Positions 7,526 to 16,953 of a DNA stretch of 64,000 nt are shown in pieces. The stretch covers positions 1 through 64,000 of the forward strand of contig JAAFIQ010000019.1 of the NCBI GenBank assembly GCA_013298715.1, read 5' to 3'. The stretch comes from Bacteroidota bacterium (GTDB lineage Bacteria; Bacteroidota; Bacteroidia; B-17B0; Aurantibacillaceae). Position 1 is the stretch's first letter; each line of letters opens with the position of its first letter. The notes under the pieces were generated by a model that searched no databases, was not told the origin of the DNA, and saw nothing but the letters and a program-made list of their open reading frames with translations. The translations under genes were made by a program, and so were the position numbers.

Positions 7526-8683
7526 ATGCCTATCTACCATCAACTCGGAAAAATTCCACAAAAACGACATACAATTTTTCAATCAGAAAAAGGAAATCAT
7601 TACTACGAACAATTGTTTGGTACAGAAGGATTTCATGGCATGTCTTCATTACTATATCACACCCAAAGACCAACGCAAGTAAAAGAGATTTTAAAAAGTA
7701 CCGATGTTAGTCCACAAATTGCTATCGATAAAAATATAAAAGCATTATTACTTAAAGGCTTTGAAATAAAACCTGAAGCCGATTTTTTAACCAGTCGTAA
7801 AACCTTACTTGTAAATAGCGATTGTCAAATAGGCCTTGCAGCTCCTACTCAGAGCCAAACTAGCTACTTCTACAAAAATGCCGATGCTGATGAAATGATC
7901 TTTATTCACAAAGGCAAAGGCGTTTTAAAAACATTTATGGGTAACATAAATTTTGAATATGGCGATTATTTAATTATTCCACGTGGAATGATTTACCAAA
8001 TGCATTTTGAAACTACGGATAATAGGATTTTATTTTGTGAAAGCTATAGCCCTTACTATACCCCAAAGCGCTACAAAAACAGCCAAGGCCAATTATTAGA
8101 ACACAGCCCCTTTTGCGAGCGCGATTATAAATTACCAACCGAATTAGAAACGTATGATCAAAAAGGAGACTTTATTTTAAAAATAAAAAAACAAAATATG
8201 TTGCATGAGTTAGTATATGCAACTCATCCGTTTGATGTTGTGGGTTGGGATGGTTACAACTTCCCTTGGGGATTTTCCATACACAACTTTGAACCAATTA
8301 CTGGCCGTGTACACCAGCCACCTCCAGTGCACCAAACCTTTGAAACAGATACTTTTGTTGTATGCAGTTTTTGTCCGCGTTTGTATGATTATCACCCAAA
8401 AGCAATACCTGCGCCTTATAACCACAGCAATATTGATAGTGATGAGGTATTGTATTATGTTGATGGCGATTTTATGAGCCGTAATAATATTGAACAAGGC
8501 CACATTACGCTACACCCAAAAGGGATACCGCACGGCCCTGCGCCAGGCGCAATGGAGCGCAGCATTGGCCAAAAAGATACCTTAGAGCTTGCCGTAATGA
8601 TTGATACGTTTAAACCATTAATGGTTACTAAAGAAGCCTTGGGAATTGATGACGGAAAGTATTATAAGAGTTGGGTGGAGTAA
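7526..8683 (+). CDS. hmgA: homogentisate 1,2-dioxygenase
   Basis: HmgA opens the ring of homogentisate with O2 to give maleylacetoacetate in tyrosine and phenylalanine breakdown; it needs Fe(II) and acts in the cytosol. The 385-residue protein has the family N-terminus (YHQLGKIPQKRHTIF) and cupin core, with the metal-ligand region HQPPPVHQTFETD and the downstream HPKGIPHGPAPGA. Bacteroidota forms are of this length, shorter than the human enzyme. No other gene of the pathway is adjacent. The ATG is one base after the stop of toxin 2, so the TA pair may contribute readthrough transcription. Confidence 0.9.
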   Translation: MPIYHQLGKIPQKRHTIFQSEKGNHYYEQLFGTEGFHGMSSLLYHTQRPTQVKEILKSTDVSPQIAIDKNIKALLLKGFEIKPEADFLTSRKTLLVNSDCQIGLAAPTQSQTSYFYKNADADEMIFIHKGKGVLKTFMGNINFEYGDYLIIPRGMIYQMHFETTDNRILFCESYSPYYTPKRYKNSQGQLLEHSPFCERDYKLPTELETYDQKGDFILKIKKQNMLHELVYATHPFDVVGWDGYNFPWGFSIHNFEPITGRVHQPPPVHQTFETDTFVVCSFCPRLYDYHPKAIPAPYNHSNIDSDEVLYYVDGDFMSRNNIEQGHITLHPKGIPHGPAPGAMERSIGQKDTLELAVMIDTFKPLMVTKEALGIDDGKYYKSWVE

Positions 8684-8755
8684 GCCATTTACACGATTTC
8701 TAAAAATCAAATTATTTCCTTTTTAAATTTGTTTTTTCGAGCCTTAATTCTCACG

Positions 8756-9052
8756 TCACTCAACTAACCTACTCTCAACATCCATTTTTTGATGCAAAAT
8801 TCTAATAATTTCTACGCTGCTTTTTTTGTTTTTTCTATAAAAAATTAGGTGTGATTTAACTTTAGTTGCACGATAACCTTTTCTTAAAAATTCCATGGAT
8901 TTTCCGTTTTCAAAATTGTTGGTAATGTATTTGATCTCATCTAAAATTAAGTTATAATACCTGTCTGCCTGCTCTTGCCCCCAAGTTTCGAGTGTATACA
9001 ACCAAATTTTCTCAATATCTTCGTTTGCCTTTACACTTATTTCGTAGTTCAT
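8756..9052 (-). CDS. parE: type II toxin ParE (TA pair 3)
   Basis: A 98-residue ParE-family protein with ISVKANEDIEKIWLYT, ETWGQEQADRYYNLI, GYRATKVKSHLIFYRK and IIRILHQKMD, the standard ParE landmarks. ParE toxins usually inhibit DNA gyrase. Its ATG overlaps the parD stop (ATGA), so translation is coupled. Unlike pairs 1 and 2, it is on the minus strand and belongs to a different toxin subfamily. Confidence 0.9.
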   Translation of the reverse strand: MNYEISVKANEDIEKIWLYTLETWGQEQADRYYNLILDEIKYITNNFENGKSMEFLRKGYRATKVKSHLIFYRKNKKSSVEIIRILHQKMDVESRLVE

Positions 9053-9297
9053 TTACCTAAGTGTTTGGTATGCAGTCTTTTTAAATTTTTAGTTCGGTCA
9101 AAGTTTTTAACCACTCCACTTTTTTCACCAACTTTCAATTCATTTATCAGCGTTTTAGATTTATTCTCTTCTGTTTCTAACAAACGTAGGGCGTTTCTAA
9201 TAACTTCGCTAACAGATGAATACTTTCCCGAGGAAATTTTTTCATTAACATAGTTCTCAAAGTAGTCGCCTAATAATATAGATGTGTTTTTACCCAT
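9049..9297 (-). CDS. parD: type II antitoxin ParD (TA pair 3)
   Basis: An 82-residue ParD with a ribbon-helix-helix N-terminus (NTSILLGDYFENYVNEKISSGKYSSVSEVIRNALRLLE), the DNA-binding part, and a charged tail that binds ParE. The start chosen is MGKNTS at 9297; an in-frame ATG three codons upstream (9306) is less likely, since ParD proteins begin with this motif. A palindromic operator overlapping a -7 element lies at 9316-9338, immediately upstream, so autoregulation is expected. Confidence 0.9.
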   Translation of the reverse strand: MGKNTSILLGDYFENYVNEKISSGKYSSVSEVIRNALRLLETEENKSKTLINELKVGEKSGVVKNFDRTKNLKRLHTKHLGK

Positions 9298-9315
9298 TTT
9301 AAACAAAATTTATAA

Positions 9316-9338
9316 CAAATATACCAAAAATTGGTATA
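9316..9338 (-). promoter_or_regulatory. parDE promoter and probable ParD operator
   Basis: TATACCAA-AAA-TTGGTATA at 9320-9338 is a perfect inverted repeat with 8-base arms, 22 bases upstream of the parD start. On the minus strand TATATTTG (9323-9316), an exact TAnnTTTG -7 element, overlaps the proximal arm. A ribbon-helix-helix dimer pair bound here would cover the promoter, which is the usual way ParD represses its own operon. Confidence 0.75.
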
Positions 9339-9507
9339 AAATTAAAATTATAAAATTGGGCTAAAATTGTGATTTATTAATTAAATTGAAGCAACTTGTT
9401 GCTGATTTAGTCTAATAAATTACAAGAGAACTAGATTTTGTACAAACTGAATTTTCCTTCCTACGTATTTATTTTAAAGGCTAAATAAACAAATCAAAAT
9501 ATGCAAT

Positions 9508-9515
9508 TATTTTTG
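9508..9515 (+). promoter_or_regulatory. -7 promoter element for the ABC-F gene (TATTTTTG)
   Basis: TATTTTTG fits TAnnTTTG and is 29 bases before the ATG at 9545. No TTG is present at the -33 distance. Confidence 0.4.
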
Positions 9516-9544
9516 TAAATTCGTGATTCAATTTTTTTAGCACA

Positions 9545-11464
9545 ATGATTTCTGTAAATGCTGTAACTGTTAGTTTTGGGGGCACGAGTTTGTTCGATAA
9601 TATTTCGTTTTTAATCAATCAAAAAGATAGAATTGGTTTAGCAGGAAAAAATGGGGCAGGAAAAAGTACCATGCTTAAATTATTGGCTGGCCAACAAAGT
9701 CCTACCAAAGGTGATATTGCAATTCCAAAGCATTGTAAAATTGGTTACTTGCCTCAAGATATGATTCACCAACACGGAAGAACAGTGTTAGAAGAAACTG
9801 CTAGCGCGTTTGAAGAAATTCAAAAAATGGAACAACGCTTAGAGCAAATTAATCACGAGCTCGAAACCCGCACCGATTATGAAAGCGATGCCTACATGAA
9901 ATTAATTGAAGAGCAAACAGAAATTTATTCGCGATTAGATGTGATTGGCGCAAGCAATAAAAATGAGGAAATTGAGAAAGTATTAAAAGGCTTAGGTTTT
10001 GAAAGAAAAGATTTCAACCGTCAAACAGCTGAATTTAGCGGTGGATGGCGCATGCGAATTGAGTTAGCAAAGCTATTATTACAACAGCCTGATATTTTGT
10101 TATTAGATGAGCCAACTAATCACTTAGATATTGAGGCAATTTTTTGGTTAGAAGAATTTATGGAAACCTTCTCTGGTGCCGTTATGCTTATTAGCCACGA
10201 TAAAACATTTTTAGATACAGTAACCACACGCACTATAGAAATTGTAAATCAAAAAACATACGATTACAAAACAAATTATTCTAACTACTTAAAATTACGC
10301 GCCGAGCGTATTGAACAACAAGAAAACGCGGCAAAAAACCAACAACGCATCATTAACCAATACGAAACGTTGATTGATAAAAACCGTGCCAAAGCTAGCA
10401 AGGCAGCCTTTGCACAATCGCTCATAAAAAAACTAGATAAAATGGAAATTGTGGAGGTAGATGATGTAGATAATACGAGTATTCAATTTCATTTTCCACC
10501 ACCAGCGCATAGCGGTAAAATTGTAATTACAGCCGAGGGTGCTGGCAAAGCCTTTGGAGAAAAACGTATTTTTAAAGATGCTAATTTTATCATCACTAAA
10601 GGAGAAAAAATTGGCTTGGTTGGTCGTAATGGCGAGGGCAAAAGTACCATGATGAAAATGATTGCCAAAAAAATGGATCATGAAGGAGTTCTTCAATTAG
10701 GACATAGTGTGTTAATGGGCTACTTTGAACAAGATCAAGAAGAAAAATTAGACACTAAAAAAACTGTGTTTGAAACAATTGACGAAGCTGCTGTTGGTGA
10801 AGTTCGCAAACAAGTGCGCGGATTATTAGGTTCATTTTTGTTCAGAGGCGATGATATTGATAAAAAAGTACAAGTACTGAGTGGCGGTGAACGTGGACGT
10901 TTGGCGCTTTGTAAATTATTATTGGAGCCTTATAATTTGTTATTGTTAGATGAGCCAACCAATCACTTAGATATTCGTTCTAAAGATATTTTAAAACGTG
11001 CGCTAATTGATTATGAAGGAACTGTAGTTATGGTAAGTCACGACAGGGATTTTATGGCTGGTATTTGCGATAGGTTGTTTGAATTTAGAGAGGGCGTTGT
11101 AAAAGAGCATTTGTGCGGTATAGAAGAGTTTATGCAATTACGTAAAGTTGAACGCTTAAACGAATTAGATTTAGAGAAGAAAGAAAAACAAGAGGCAAAA
11201 CAAGTTGTGCAAACCAAAACTAGTAATGAAGTTGATAAAACTAAAGAAGCAGAACAAAAACAATTAAAGAGTCAATTAAAAAAAGTTGAAGAAAAAATTA
11301 CAGAATTAGAATTACAAATTAAAACACAAGATGGTTTGTTGAACGATGCTGAACAAGCACAAAAGTTGGCAAACGATAAAACTTTTTTTGAAAAGTATAA
11401 TACGTTAAAAAGCGAGTTAGAAAAGCAAATGATATTGTGGGAAGAAATTACTGAAAAACTTTAA
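9545..11464 (+). CDS. ABC-F family ATPase
   Basis: A 639-residue soluble protein with two ABC ATPase domains and no membrane segments, so an ABC-F translation factor and not a transporter. Domain 1 has Walker A GKNGAGKST (about 36-44), signature FSGGWRMR and LLLDEPTNHLDIEA. The linker (about 240-310) is the ABC_tran_Xtn arm. Domain 2 has GRNGEGKST (about 360), LSGGERGR and LLLDEPTNHLDI. The C-terminus from about 540 is a coiled coil. This layout is the Uup/YdiF type. ABC-F proteins act at the ribosomal E site; whether this one also gives antibiotic tolerance cannot be told. Confidence 0.92.
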   Translation: MISVNAVTVSFGGTSLFDNISFLINQKDRIGLAGKNGAGKSTMLKLLAGQQSPTKGDIAIPKHCKIGYLPQDMIHQHGRTVLEETASAFEEIQKMEQRLEQINHELETRTDYESDAYMKLIEEQTEIYSRLDVIGASNKNEEIEKVLKGLGFERKDFNRQTAEFSGGWRMRIELAKLLLQQPDILLLDEPTNHLDIEAIFWLEEFMETFSGAVMLISHDKTFLDTVTTRTIEIVNQKTYDYKTNYSNYLKLRAERIEQQENAAKNQQRIINQYETLIDKNRAKASKAAFAQSLIKKLDKMEIVEVDDVDNTSIQFHFPPPAHSGKIVITAEGAGKAFGEKRIFKDANFIITKGEKIGLVGRNGEGKSTMMKMIAKKMDHEGVLQLGHSVLMGYFEQDQEEKLDTKKTVFETIDEAAVGEVRKQVRGLLGSFLFRGDDIDKKVQVLSGGERGRLALCKLLLEPYNLLLLDEPTNHLDIRSKDILKRALIDYEGTVVMVSHDRDFMAGICDRLFEFREGVVKEHLCGIEEFMQLRKVERLNELDLEKKEKQEAKQVVQTKTSNEVDKTKEAEQKQLKSQLKKVEEKITELELQIKTQDGLLNDAEQAQKLANDKTFFEKYNTLKSELEKQMILWEEITEKL

Positions 11465-11476
11465 TTGAAATTAATT

Positions 11477-12682
11477 ATGAAACAGGCATATATTATAAAT
11501 GGCGTTCGTACAGCCATTGGCAACTTTGGAGGCACACTAGCCACTGTTAGAACAGATGATTTAGCAGCATTTGTTTTAAAAAAATTAGCAGAAAAAAATT
11601 CAACTGTAAATTTTGAAGAAGTTGGCGAAGTTATTTTAGGTTGTGCCAATCAAGCAGGAGAAGATAATAGAAACGTTGCACGTATGGCTTCGTTATTAGC
11701 TGGGTATCCTGTAACGGTGTCGGGACAAACGGTAAATCGGCTTTGCGCCAGTGGTTTAAGTGCCGCTATTGATGCCGCAAGAGCAATACAAGTAGGTGAT
11801 GAAGAATTAATGATAGCAGGCGGCGTAGAGAATATGACACGTGGTCCTTTGGTGATGAGCAAGGCCAGTTCGGCTTTTGGTCGCGACCAACAACTATTTG
11901 ATAGTAGCTTTGGCTGGCGATTTATAAATCCAAAAATGAAAGAGGTATATGGAGTTGATGCTATGGGCGAAACAGCTGAAAATGTTGCAGCTCAATTTAA
12001 CGTTAATCGCACCGACCAGGATGCTTTTGCGTTATGGAGTCAGCAAAAAGCTGCCAAAGCACAGGCAAGTGGCAGATTTGAAAAAGAAATAGAAGGGCTT
12101 GAAATTCCACAACGAAAAGGCAATGCCATAATTTTCAATAAAGACGAATTTGCAAAAGGTAATACAACATTAGAAGGATTATCGTCATTAAAATCTTCCT
12201 TTAAAAAAGACGGAACAGTAACAGCAGGTAATGCCAGTGGTCTTAATGATGGCGCTGGTGCGATGTTATTAGCAGGAGAAGATGCAATAAAAAAATTTAA
12301 CTTAAAACCATTAGCGCGAATAGTAAGCAATGGAATAAGTGGTGTAGAGCCAAGGATTATGGGCATTGGCCCAATTGAAGCAGCAAACAAAGCATTAAAA
12401 AAAGCTGGCTTAACATTTAAAGATATTGATTTAATTGAATTAAACGAAGCCTTTGCTGCACAAGCCTTAGCATGTACGCGTGCTTGGGGTTTAGCAGACA
12501 ATGATGATAGAATCAATATTAACGGTGGAGCCATTGCCTTAGGGCATCCACTAGGAATGAGCGGCGCACGTATACTAAACTCCGCAGCAATAGACTTGCA
12601 GTTATACAGCAAACGTTATGCTTTGATAACCATGTGTATTGGTGTTGGACAAGGTTATGCTGTAGTAATTGAAAGTTGTTAA
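11477..12682 (+). CDS. thiolase (acetyl-CoA C-acyltransferase)
   Basis: A 401-residue thiolase; the ATG at 11477 gives the family N-terminus MKQAYIINGVRTAIG. The nucleophile is C90 in NRLCASGLSA; NEAFAAQALA, GGAIALGHPLGMSGAR and CIGVGQG hold the other catalytic residues. It cleaves or forms 3-ketoacyl-CoA. Details such as the NGISGVEPRIMGIGP region resemble PcaF/PaaJ-type 3-oxoadipyl-CoA thiolases more than biosynthetic ones, but the exact substrate is uncertain. A second thiolase lies at 38278-39456 and is clearly different in sequence. Confidence 0.9.
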   Translation: MKQAYIINGVRTAIGNFGGTLATVRTDDLAAFVLKKLAEKNSTVNFEEVGEVILGCANQAGEDNRNVARMASLLAGYPVTVSGQTVNRLCASGLSAAIDAARAIQVGDEELMIAGGVENMTRGPLVMSKASSAFGRDQQLFDSSFGWRFINPKMKEVYGVDAMGETAENVAAQFNVNRTDQDAFALWSQQKAAKAQASGRFEKEIEGLEIPQRKGNAIIFNKDEFAKGNTTLEGLSSLKSSFKKDGTVTAGNASGLNDGAGAMLLAGEDAIKKFNLKPLARIVSNGISGVEPRIMGIGPIEAANKALKKAGLTFKDIDLIELNEAFAAQALACTRAWGLADNDDRININGGAIALGHPLGMSGARILNSAAIDLQLYSKRYALITMCIGVGQGYAVVIESC

Positions 12683-12687
12683 TTAAA

Positions 12688-14061
12688 GTGGGGAAGAATA
12701 AATATACTTCTATTGTTTTTATTTTTTTAGTTTGCTTTTCAATCTTCACAAATGATTTGTGGCGATGCAAAACAGAAAATCCAAATCCTTTTGTTTGGGA
12801 CGTTGCAAATTATTATTCCTATATAGTAGCCACGTTTCATGCAGATTTAGGATTTAAAGATCCTGCAACAAGGTCTTTCGAATTCCTCCCAATTGATGCT
12901 AAAGGAATAAGAATACCAAAAGTAACGTATGGTGTAGCATTATTTTATTTACCTTGGCATGCTTTGGGTCATCAAATAGCAGTGCATACTGATTATGAAA
13001 ACAATGGATTTTCAGAACCCTATTTGGAATGCCTTTATTGGGGAGGTGTATTTTATAGCTTAATTGCTTTTCTTTTTCTTGCTGCATTTCTGCGTAAATA
13101 TTTTTCAGACTTAATTATTGCAATTGCTTTGGCAATTACGTATTTGGGCACAAATTTATTTTATTACACTCAGTCCGAGAATTTAATGCCGCATGGTTAT
13201 TTGTTTTTCTTGTACTCAGTTTTTTTATACTTGACACAAAAATGGTTTGAGAATCCAAAGATTAAAAATTCTATTGGTGTAGGGGTTGTTTCAGGCCTAA
13301 TAAGTTTGATTAGACCTATTGATGCGATTGTTGTTATCATATTTATTTTTTGGTCAGATAGCTCGGTATTTAAAATTAAAGAAAGAGTGGCATTTTTTTT
13401 AAAGAACTATAAATACATTTTAATTATACTTTCAACTGCTTTGCTTGTTTGGTTACCACAACTTATCTTTTGGAAAATACGCTCTGGAAATTATTTTTTA
13501 TACACCTATGGTGATGAAAAGTTTTTCTTTTCAGACCCCTTATTCATTAAGGTTTTATTCAGTTACAGAAAAGGATGGTTGGTTTATACACCTGTGGCTG
13601 TCCTTTTTATTTTAGGATTTTTCTTTATGAAAAAAGAGTTCAAATTTTTAAAATTTAGTTTATTTATCACCTTATTCCTTACAATATATTTTATAGCTAC
13701 TTGGTGGGATTGGTTTTTTGGCGGTTGCTTTTCCCATAGAGCATTTGTGCAACATTATGCCTACTTAATTATTCCTTTGTGTTGTTTTTTAAATTACATA
13801 GTTTATACTAATAGGTTTCTTATCTATAAATTTAAACTGAAATATGTTTTAATTGTTTTTGTTTTTTCAACAGTGAGCTTAAACTTATTTCAATCATTTC
13901 AATATTCGAGAAGAATAATCCACTTTAATTCTATGACCGCTGAAACATACTGGTTGGTTTTTGGCAAGTCAAAATTAAATGAGTACGAAGGTGGTTATTT
14001 TTGGAATACCCTTAAAGTACCTGATTATGAAAAACTGAAAAAGGGAGAACGTGATCAATAA
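12688..14061 (+). CDS. multi-pass membrane protein, GT-C glycosyltransferase-like
   Basis: About 457 residues with an N-terminal helix and roughly ten further hydrophobic segments. The large first loop with FEFLPIDAKGIRIPKVTYG and the overall layout resemble GT-C membrane glycosyltransferases of Bacteroidota that use polyprenyl-phosphate sugars; the call is a resemblance only. Start: no ATG is available; GTG at 12688 (VGKNKYTS) follows the thiolase stop by five bases, and a TTG at 12676 overlapping the thiolase is the alternative. It is probably in the same transcript as the thiolase. Confidence 0.6.
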   Translation: MGKNKYTSIVFIFLVCFSIFTNDLWRCKTENPNPFVWDVANYYSYIVATFHADLGFKDPATRSFEFLPIDAKGIRIPKVTYGVALFYLPWHALGHQIAVHTDYENNGFSEPYLECLYWGGVFYSLIAFLFLAAFLRKYFSDLIIAIALAITYLGTNLFYYTQSENLMPHGYLFFLYSVFLYLTQKWFENPKIKNSIGVGVVSGLISLIRPIDAIVVIIFIFWSDSSVFKIKERVAFFLKNYKYILIILSTALLVWLPQLIFWKIRSGNYFLYTYGDEKFFFSDPLFIKVLFSYRKGWLVYTPVAVLFILGFFFMKKEFKFLKFSLFITLFLTIYFIATWWDWFFGGCFSHRAFVQHYAYLIIPLCCFLNYIVYTNRFLIYKFKLKYVLIVFVFSTVSLNLFQSFQYSRRIIHFNSMTAETYWLVFGKSKLNEYEGGYFWNTLKVPDYEKLKKGERDQ

Positions 14062-14067
14062 AAGAGC

Positions 14068-14655
14068 TTACGTTCTAAATTGGTTGGCTCTAATATTCTT
14101 GTTGGCTAAAGTAACAGTTTCTTTAATTCTTTTTTCTCTTGTTTCCTCTTTCTTTGCATTGCTTATCCATTCAAGTATGCCGCGTTTTACACTTTTCGGG
14201 AAATTCTCCCAATTTACAAAAGCACCGTTATTTTTATTAAACTCTTTTTGTAAATCATCTGGTAAAACTAAATTTTCAATGGCGTCTAGTGCTTCCAATG
14301 TGCCTGTTTTTTTTGCTAACTCTATAGTGTTATAACCTGCTTCTTGCATCAGTCCTAATTCTATAAGTTTTGCCACTTTCTTTTTATTTACCGCACTCCA
14401 ATTGCTTTTAGGATTTCTTCTCGAAAAAAATTGGTAATAACTCTCATCATCTCTTTTATTTGGTTTACTATCAATCCAACCAAAACACAAAGCTTCATCA
14501 ACTGCTTCAGGATAATAAACAGAGGGCGTTCCACATTCTTTTAAAAAAATTACTAACCACACACTTTGTTTTACTTGATGATTTTTTTCTAACCAGGCGC
14601 GCCAAGCCTTTCTAGACTTGCATTTTACAGCAACTACGCCTTTGTAAACCTCCAT
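14068..14655 (-). CDS. YdeI/OmdA family protein
   Basis: A 195-residue protein matching the YdeI/OmpD-associated family: SRKAWRAWLEKNH near the start, YPEAVDEALCFGWIDSKPNKRD, YYQFFSRRNPKSNWSAVNKKKVAKLI, and a C-terminal LEWISNAKKEETREKRIKET. Members have been linked to bacteriocin protection, but the biochemical role is not known. The gene is convergent with the membrane protein gene, with six bases between the stops. Confidence 0.85.
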   Translation of the reverse strand: MEVYKGVVAVKCKSRKAWRAWLEKNHQVKQSVWLVIFLKECGTPSVYYPEAVDEALCFGWIDSKPNKRDDESYYQFFSRRNPKSNWSAVNKKKVAKLIELGLMQEAGYNTIELAKKTGTLEALDAIENLVLPDDLQKEFNKNNGAFVNWENFPKSVKRGILEWISNAKKEETREKRIKETVTLANKNIRANQFRT

Positions 14656-14670
14656 AAAAAAGAAGAAATC

Positions 14671-15801
14671 TTATTCTTTAATAATTTTTTTATAGCCTGT
14701 AGTTTTACTATCAGAGACTCTTAAAAAGTAAACGCCACTATTTAATTCGCCCATACTTATAATTTTCGAATCTGATTTTAAAACACATTTGCCCAAAACA
14801 TCTAACACTTCAATTGTAATGTTTTCAATTTCAGTTTTTATTAAAATAGCATCTTTGGTTGGATTTGGATAAATTATAAATTCTAAATTATTTTTATTTT
14901 CGTTAACTGATAGTGTCGTAAATTGATTTAATGAATACTGTCTAAAAAAACGCCATATTTCTTTTGTTGCACTAAAATCTTGATTCGTACCAGGAATAAC
15001 ATTGGCTCCTCCAGGCCACGAATGACTGCCACCAATAACTTTATAAAGTTCTACCGAAGAGCCACTATTTCCGTTAAAGTATTTGTAATTTATTACGGTG
15101 CTCCCATCTATTAAACTCACATTTGCAAGTGAAGTTGTTACAGGTGTTAAATTACAGTTATTATGGCTTGCCCATTTTTTCACAATACTGTCTATTGGAG
15201 CAAAAATAGTGTTTCCAAGATAAGGTACAGTGCCATCTAATGTGCCATGTATTTGCATAACCGGAAAAGGACGTGTAGGCGAACAAGTGTACCAAGAGTT
15301 TAACATACTACCTGTAACCGATGCTATGGCAGCAATTTTATTTTGCAAATTGCATGTTAAATAATAGCTCATTATTCCACCATTACTCATTCCGCAACTA
15401 TAAACTCTGTTTAAATTAATATTATAAGAAATTTTTAAAGAATCAATTAAATCACTCATAAATAGCACATCGTTTGGGTTTCCAATTGCAAAACCAGCAT
15501 TCCAAAACTGACTTCCAGATTGAATTGTGCCCTCAGGTTGAACCACCAAAAACTTAGCGGTATCTGCAATTGGCATAAAGTTGGCGTAAAGTTGCTGCTG
15601 TGTGGCGTTTGATGTGTAGCCGTGTAAGTTTAAAATTAATGGCACTTGTAAATTAGAATTGTAACTGTTTGGCACGTACAATCTAAATTTTCTATAAATG
15701 CCATTGGATAAAATGCTATCAACAACAGTAATACCATTTTGTGCAGTACAAAAAAAGCCCGTTAATAACAACAGGCTTAATACTATTTTTTTAATTTTCA
15801 T
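14671..15801 (-). CDS. exported PHB-depolymerase/LpqC-type esterase with T9SS type-A sorting domain
   Basis: A 376-residue secreted alpha/beta hydrolase. Signal peptide MKIKKIVLSLLLLTGFFCTA; LILNLHGYTSN forms the oxyanion-hole region; the nucleophile is S139 in GMSNG; D in QIHGTLDGTVPY and H in GGSHSWPGG complete the triad. The last 75 residues are a T9SS type-A domain (YPNPTKD, LDVLGK, LNSGVYFLRV, KKIIKE), so it is exported through the outer membrane and probably attached to the surface. Substrate (polyester, feruloyl ester or other) is unknown. Confidence 0.87.
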   Translation of the reverse strand: MKIKKIVLSLLLLTGFFCTAQNGITVVDSILSNGIYRKFRLYVPNSYNSNLQVPLILNLHGYTSNATQQQLYANFMPIADTAKFLVVQPEGTIQSGSQFWNAGFAIGNPNDVLFMSDLIDSLKISYNINLNRVYSCGMSNGGIMSYYLTCNLQNKIAAIASVTGSMLNSWYTCSPTRPFPVMQIHGTLDGTVPYLGNTIFAPIDSIVKKWASHNNCNLTPVTTSLANVSLIDGSTVINYKYFNGNSGSSVELYKVIGGSHSWPGGANVIPGTNQDFSATKEIWRFFRQYSLNQFTTLSVNENKNNLEFIIYPNPTKDAILIKTEIENITIEVLDVLGKCVLKSDSKIISMGELNSGVYFLRVSDSKTTGYKKIIKE

Positions 15802-15814
15802 TAGTACTAATATA

Positions 15815-16936
15815 CTAATTATTTAGCATCACTGGCATAACGAGCATTAAAATATCTTCAGCTGGGTTTGATTTGTTGCTTGGTAAAATAATGCCCGCAC
15901 GATTAGGCGCACTCATTTCAATTGTTATTTCATCTACTTCTAAATTACTTACCATTTCTAATAAAAAACGTGAGTTAAATCCAATTTCCATATCTTCGCC
16001 AATGTATGTACATGTTAGTATTTCATGTGCTTCGTTTGCAAAATCTAAATCTTCAGCACTAACGCGTAATTGGCTACCAGTAATTTTTACTCTTATTTGA
16101 TGCGTGGCTTTATTACTAAAAACACTTACTCGTTTTAGTGCACCTAAAAACGCATGTCTGTCAACCGTCAGTTTATTTGGATTTTGTTTTGGAATAACAG
16201 CTTCGTAATTTGGATATTTTCCATCAATTAATCTACACACTAAATTTACATTTGCAAAACTAAATAAGGCATTTGTTTTATTAAAATCAACTTTAACAGC
16301 ATCATCAACACCACTTAGTAAGCTCTTTAAAACGTTTAGTGGTTTTTTAGGCATAATGAATGAGGCGCTAGAACCAGCCTTTGCATCGTTACGCGTGTAG
16401 CGCACAAGTTTATGTGCATCAGTAGCAACAAAAATCGAATTGGTTTCGGTAAATTGACAAAAAACGCCACTCATTACTGGTCTTAAATCATCATTACCAG
16501 TAGCAAAAATAGTTTTGTTAATGGCGTTAGCTAACACATCACTTTTTAAAACTATTGAGGCTTGTGATTCTATTTTAGGAAGTTTAGGATACTCATCTCC
16601 ATTTTGACCTGAAATATTATAATCGCCGGTTTCTGTTTTAATTTTAATAGAATGTTTTGTTTTATCTATTATAAAACTTATTGGTTGCTCTGGTAAATTT
16701 GCTAGTGTATCAAGCAAGGTTTTTGCAGGAATAGCAATGTTTGTTGTTGAATTTGATTCTATTTTAAGCACTGTAGTGATGGTTGTTTCCATATCACTTG
16801 CCGCTAGGGTAAGCTCATTGTTTTTTACTTCAAATAAAAAGCAGTCTAATATTGGAATAGTGTTGTTTGAATTTAAAACACCACCAATAGATTTTAAATG
16901 TTTAAGTAATAAAGATGCAGATACAACAAAATTCAT
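15815..16936 (-). CDS. dnaN: DNA polymerase III sliding clamp, beta subunit
   Basis: A 373-residue beta clamp with the three-domain pattern: MNFVVSASLLLKHLKSIGGVL at the start, FIMPKKPLNVLKSLL in the middle, and the conserved C-terminus IILPSNKSNPAEDILMLVMPVML. It forms the ring that holds polymerase III on DNA. dnaA is not nearby, so the window is not marked as an origin by this gene. A well-spaced promoter lies just upstream (16954-16984). Confidence 0.96.
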   Translation of the reverse strand: MNFVVSASLLLKHLKSIGGVLNSNNTIPILDCFLFEVKNNELTLAASDMETTITTVLKIESNSTTNIAIPAKTLLDTLANLPEQPISFIIDKTKHSIKIKTETGDYNISGQNGDEYPKLPKIESQASIVLKSDVLANAINKTIFATGNDDLRPVMSGVFCQFTETNSIFVATDAHKLVRYTRNDAKAGSSASFIMPKKPLNVLKSLLSGVDDAVKVDFNKTNALFSFANVNLVCRLIDGKYPNYEAVIPKQNPNKLTVDRHAFLGALKRVSVFSNKATHQIRVKITGSQLRVSAEDLDFANEAHEILTCTYIGEDMEIGFNSRFLLEMVSNLEVDEITIEMSAPNRAGIILPSNKSNPAEDILMLVMPVMLNN

Positions 16937-16953
16937 ACGTAATTAATTTTAAA

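Noticed and set aside
12040-12612. Long minus-strand frame opposite the first thiolase
   Set aside because: It is the codon-position shadow of a conserved thiolase, with no start context or plausible protein composition.
15815-16936. Replication origin beside dnaN
   Set aside because: No dnaA, DnaA-box cluster or AT-rich unwinding element lies near; dnaN is not always next to oriC in this phylum.
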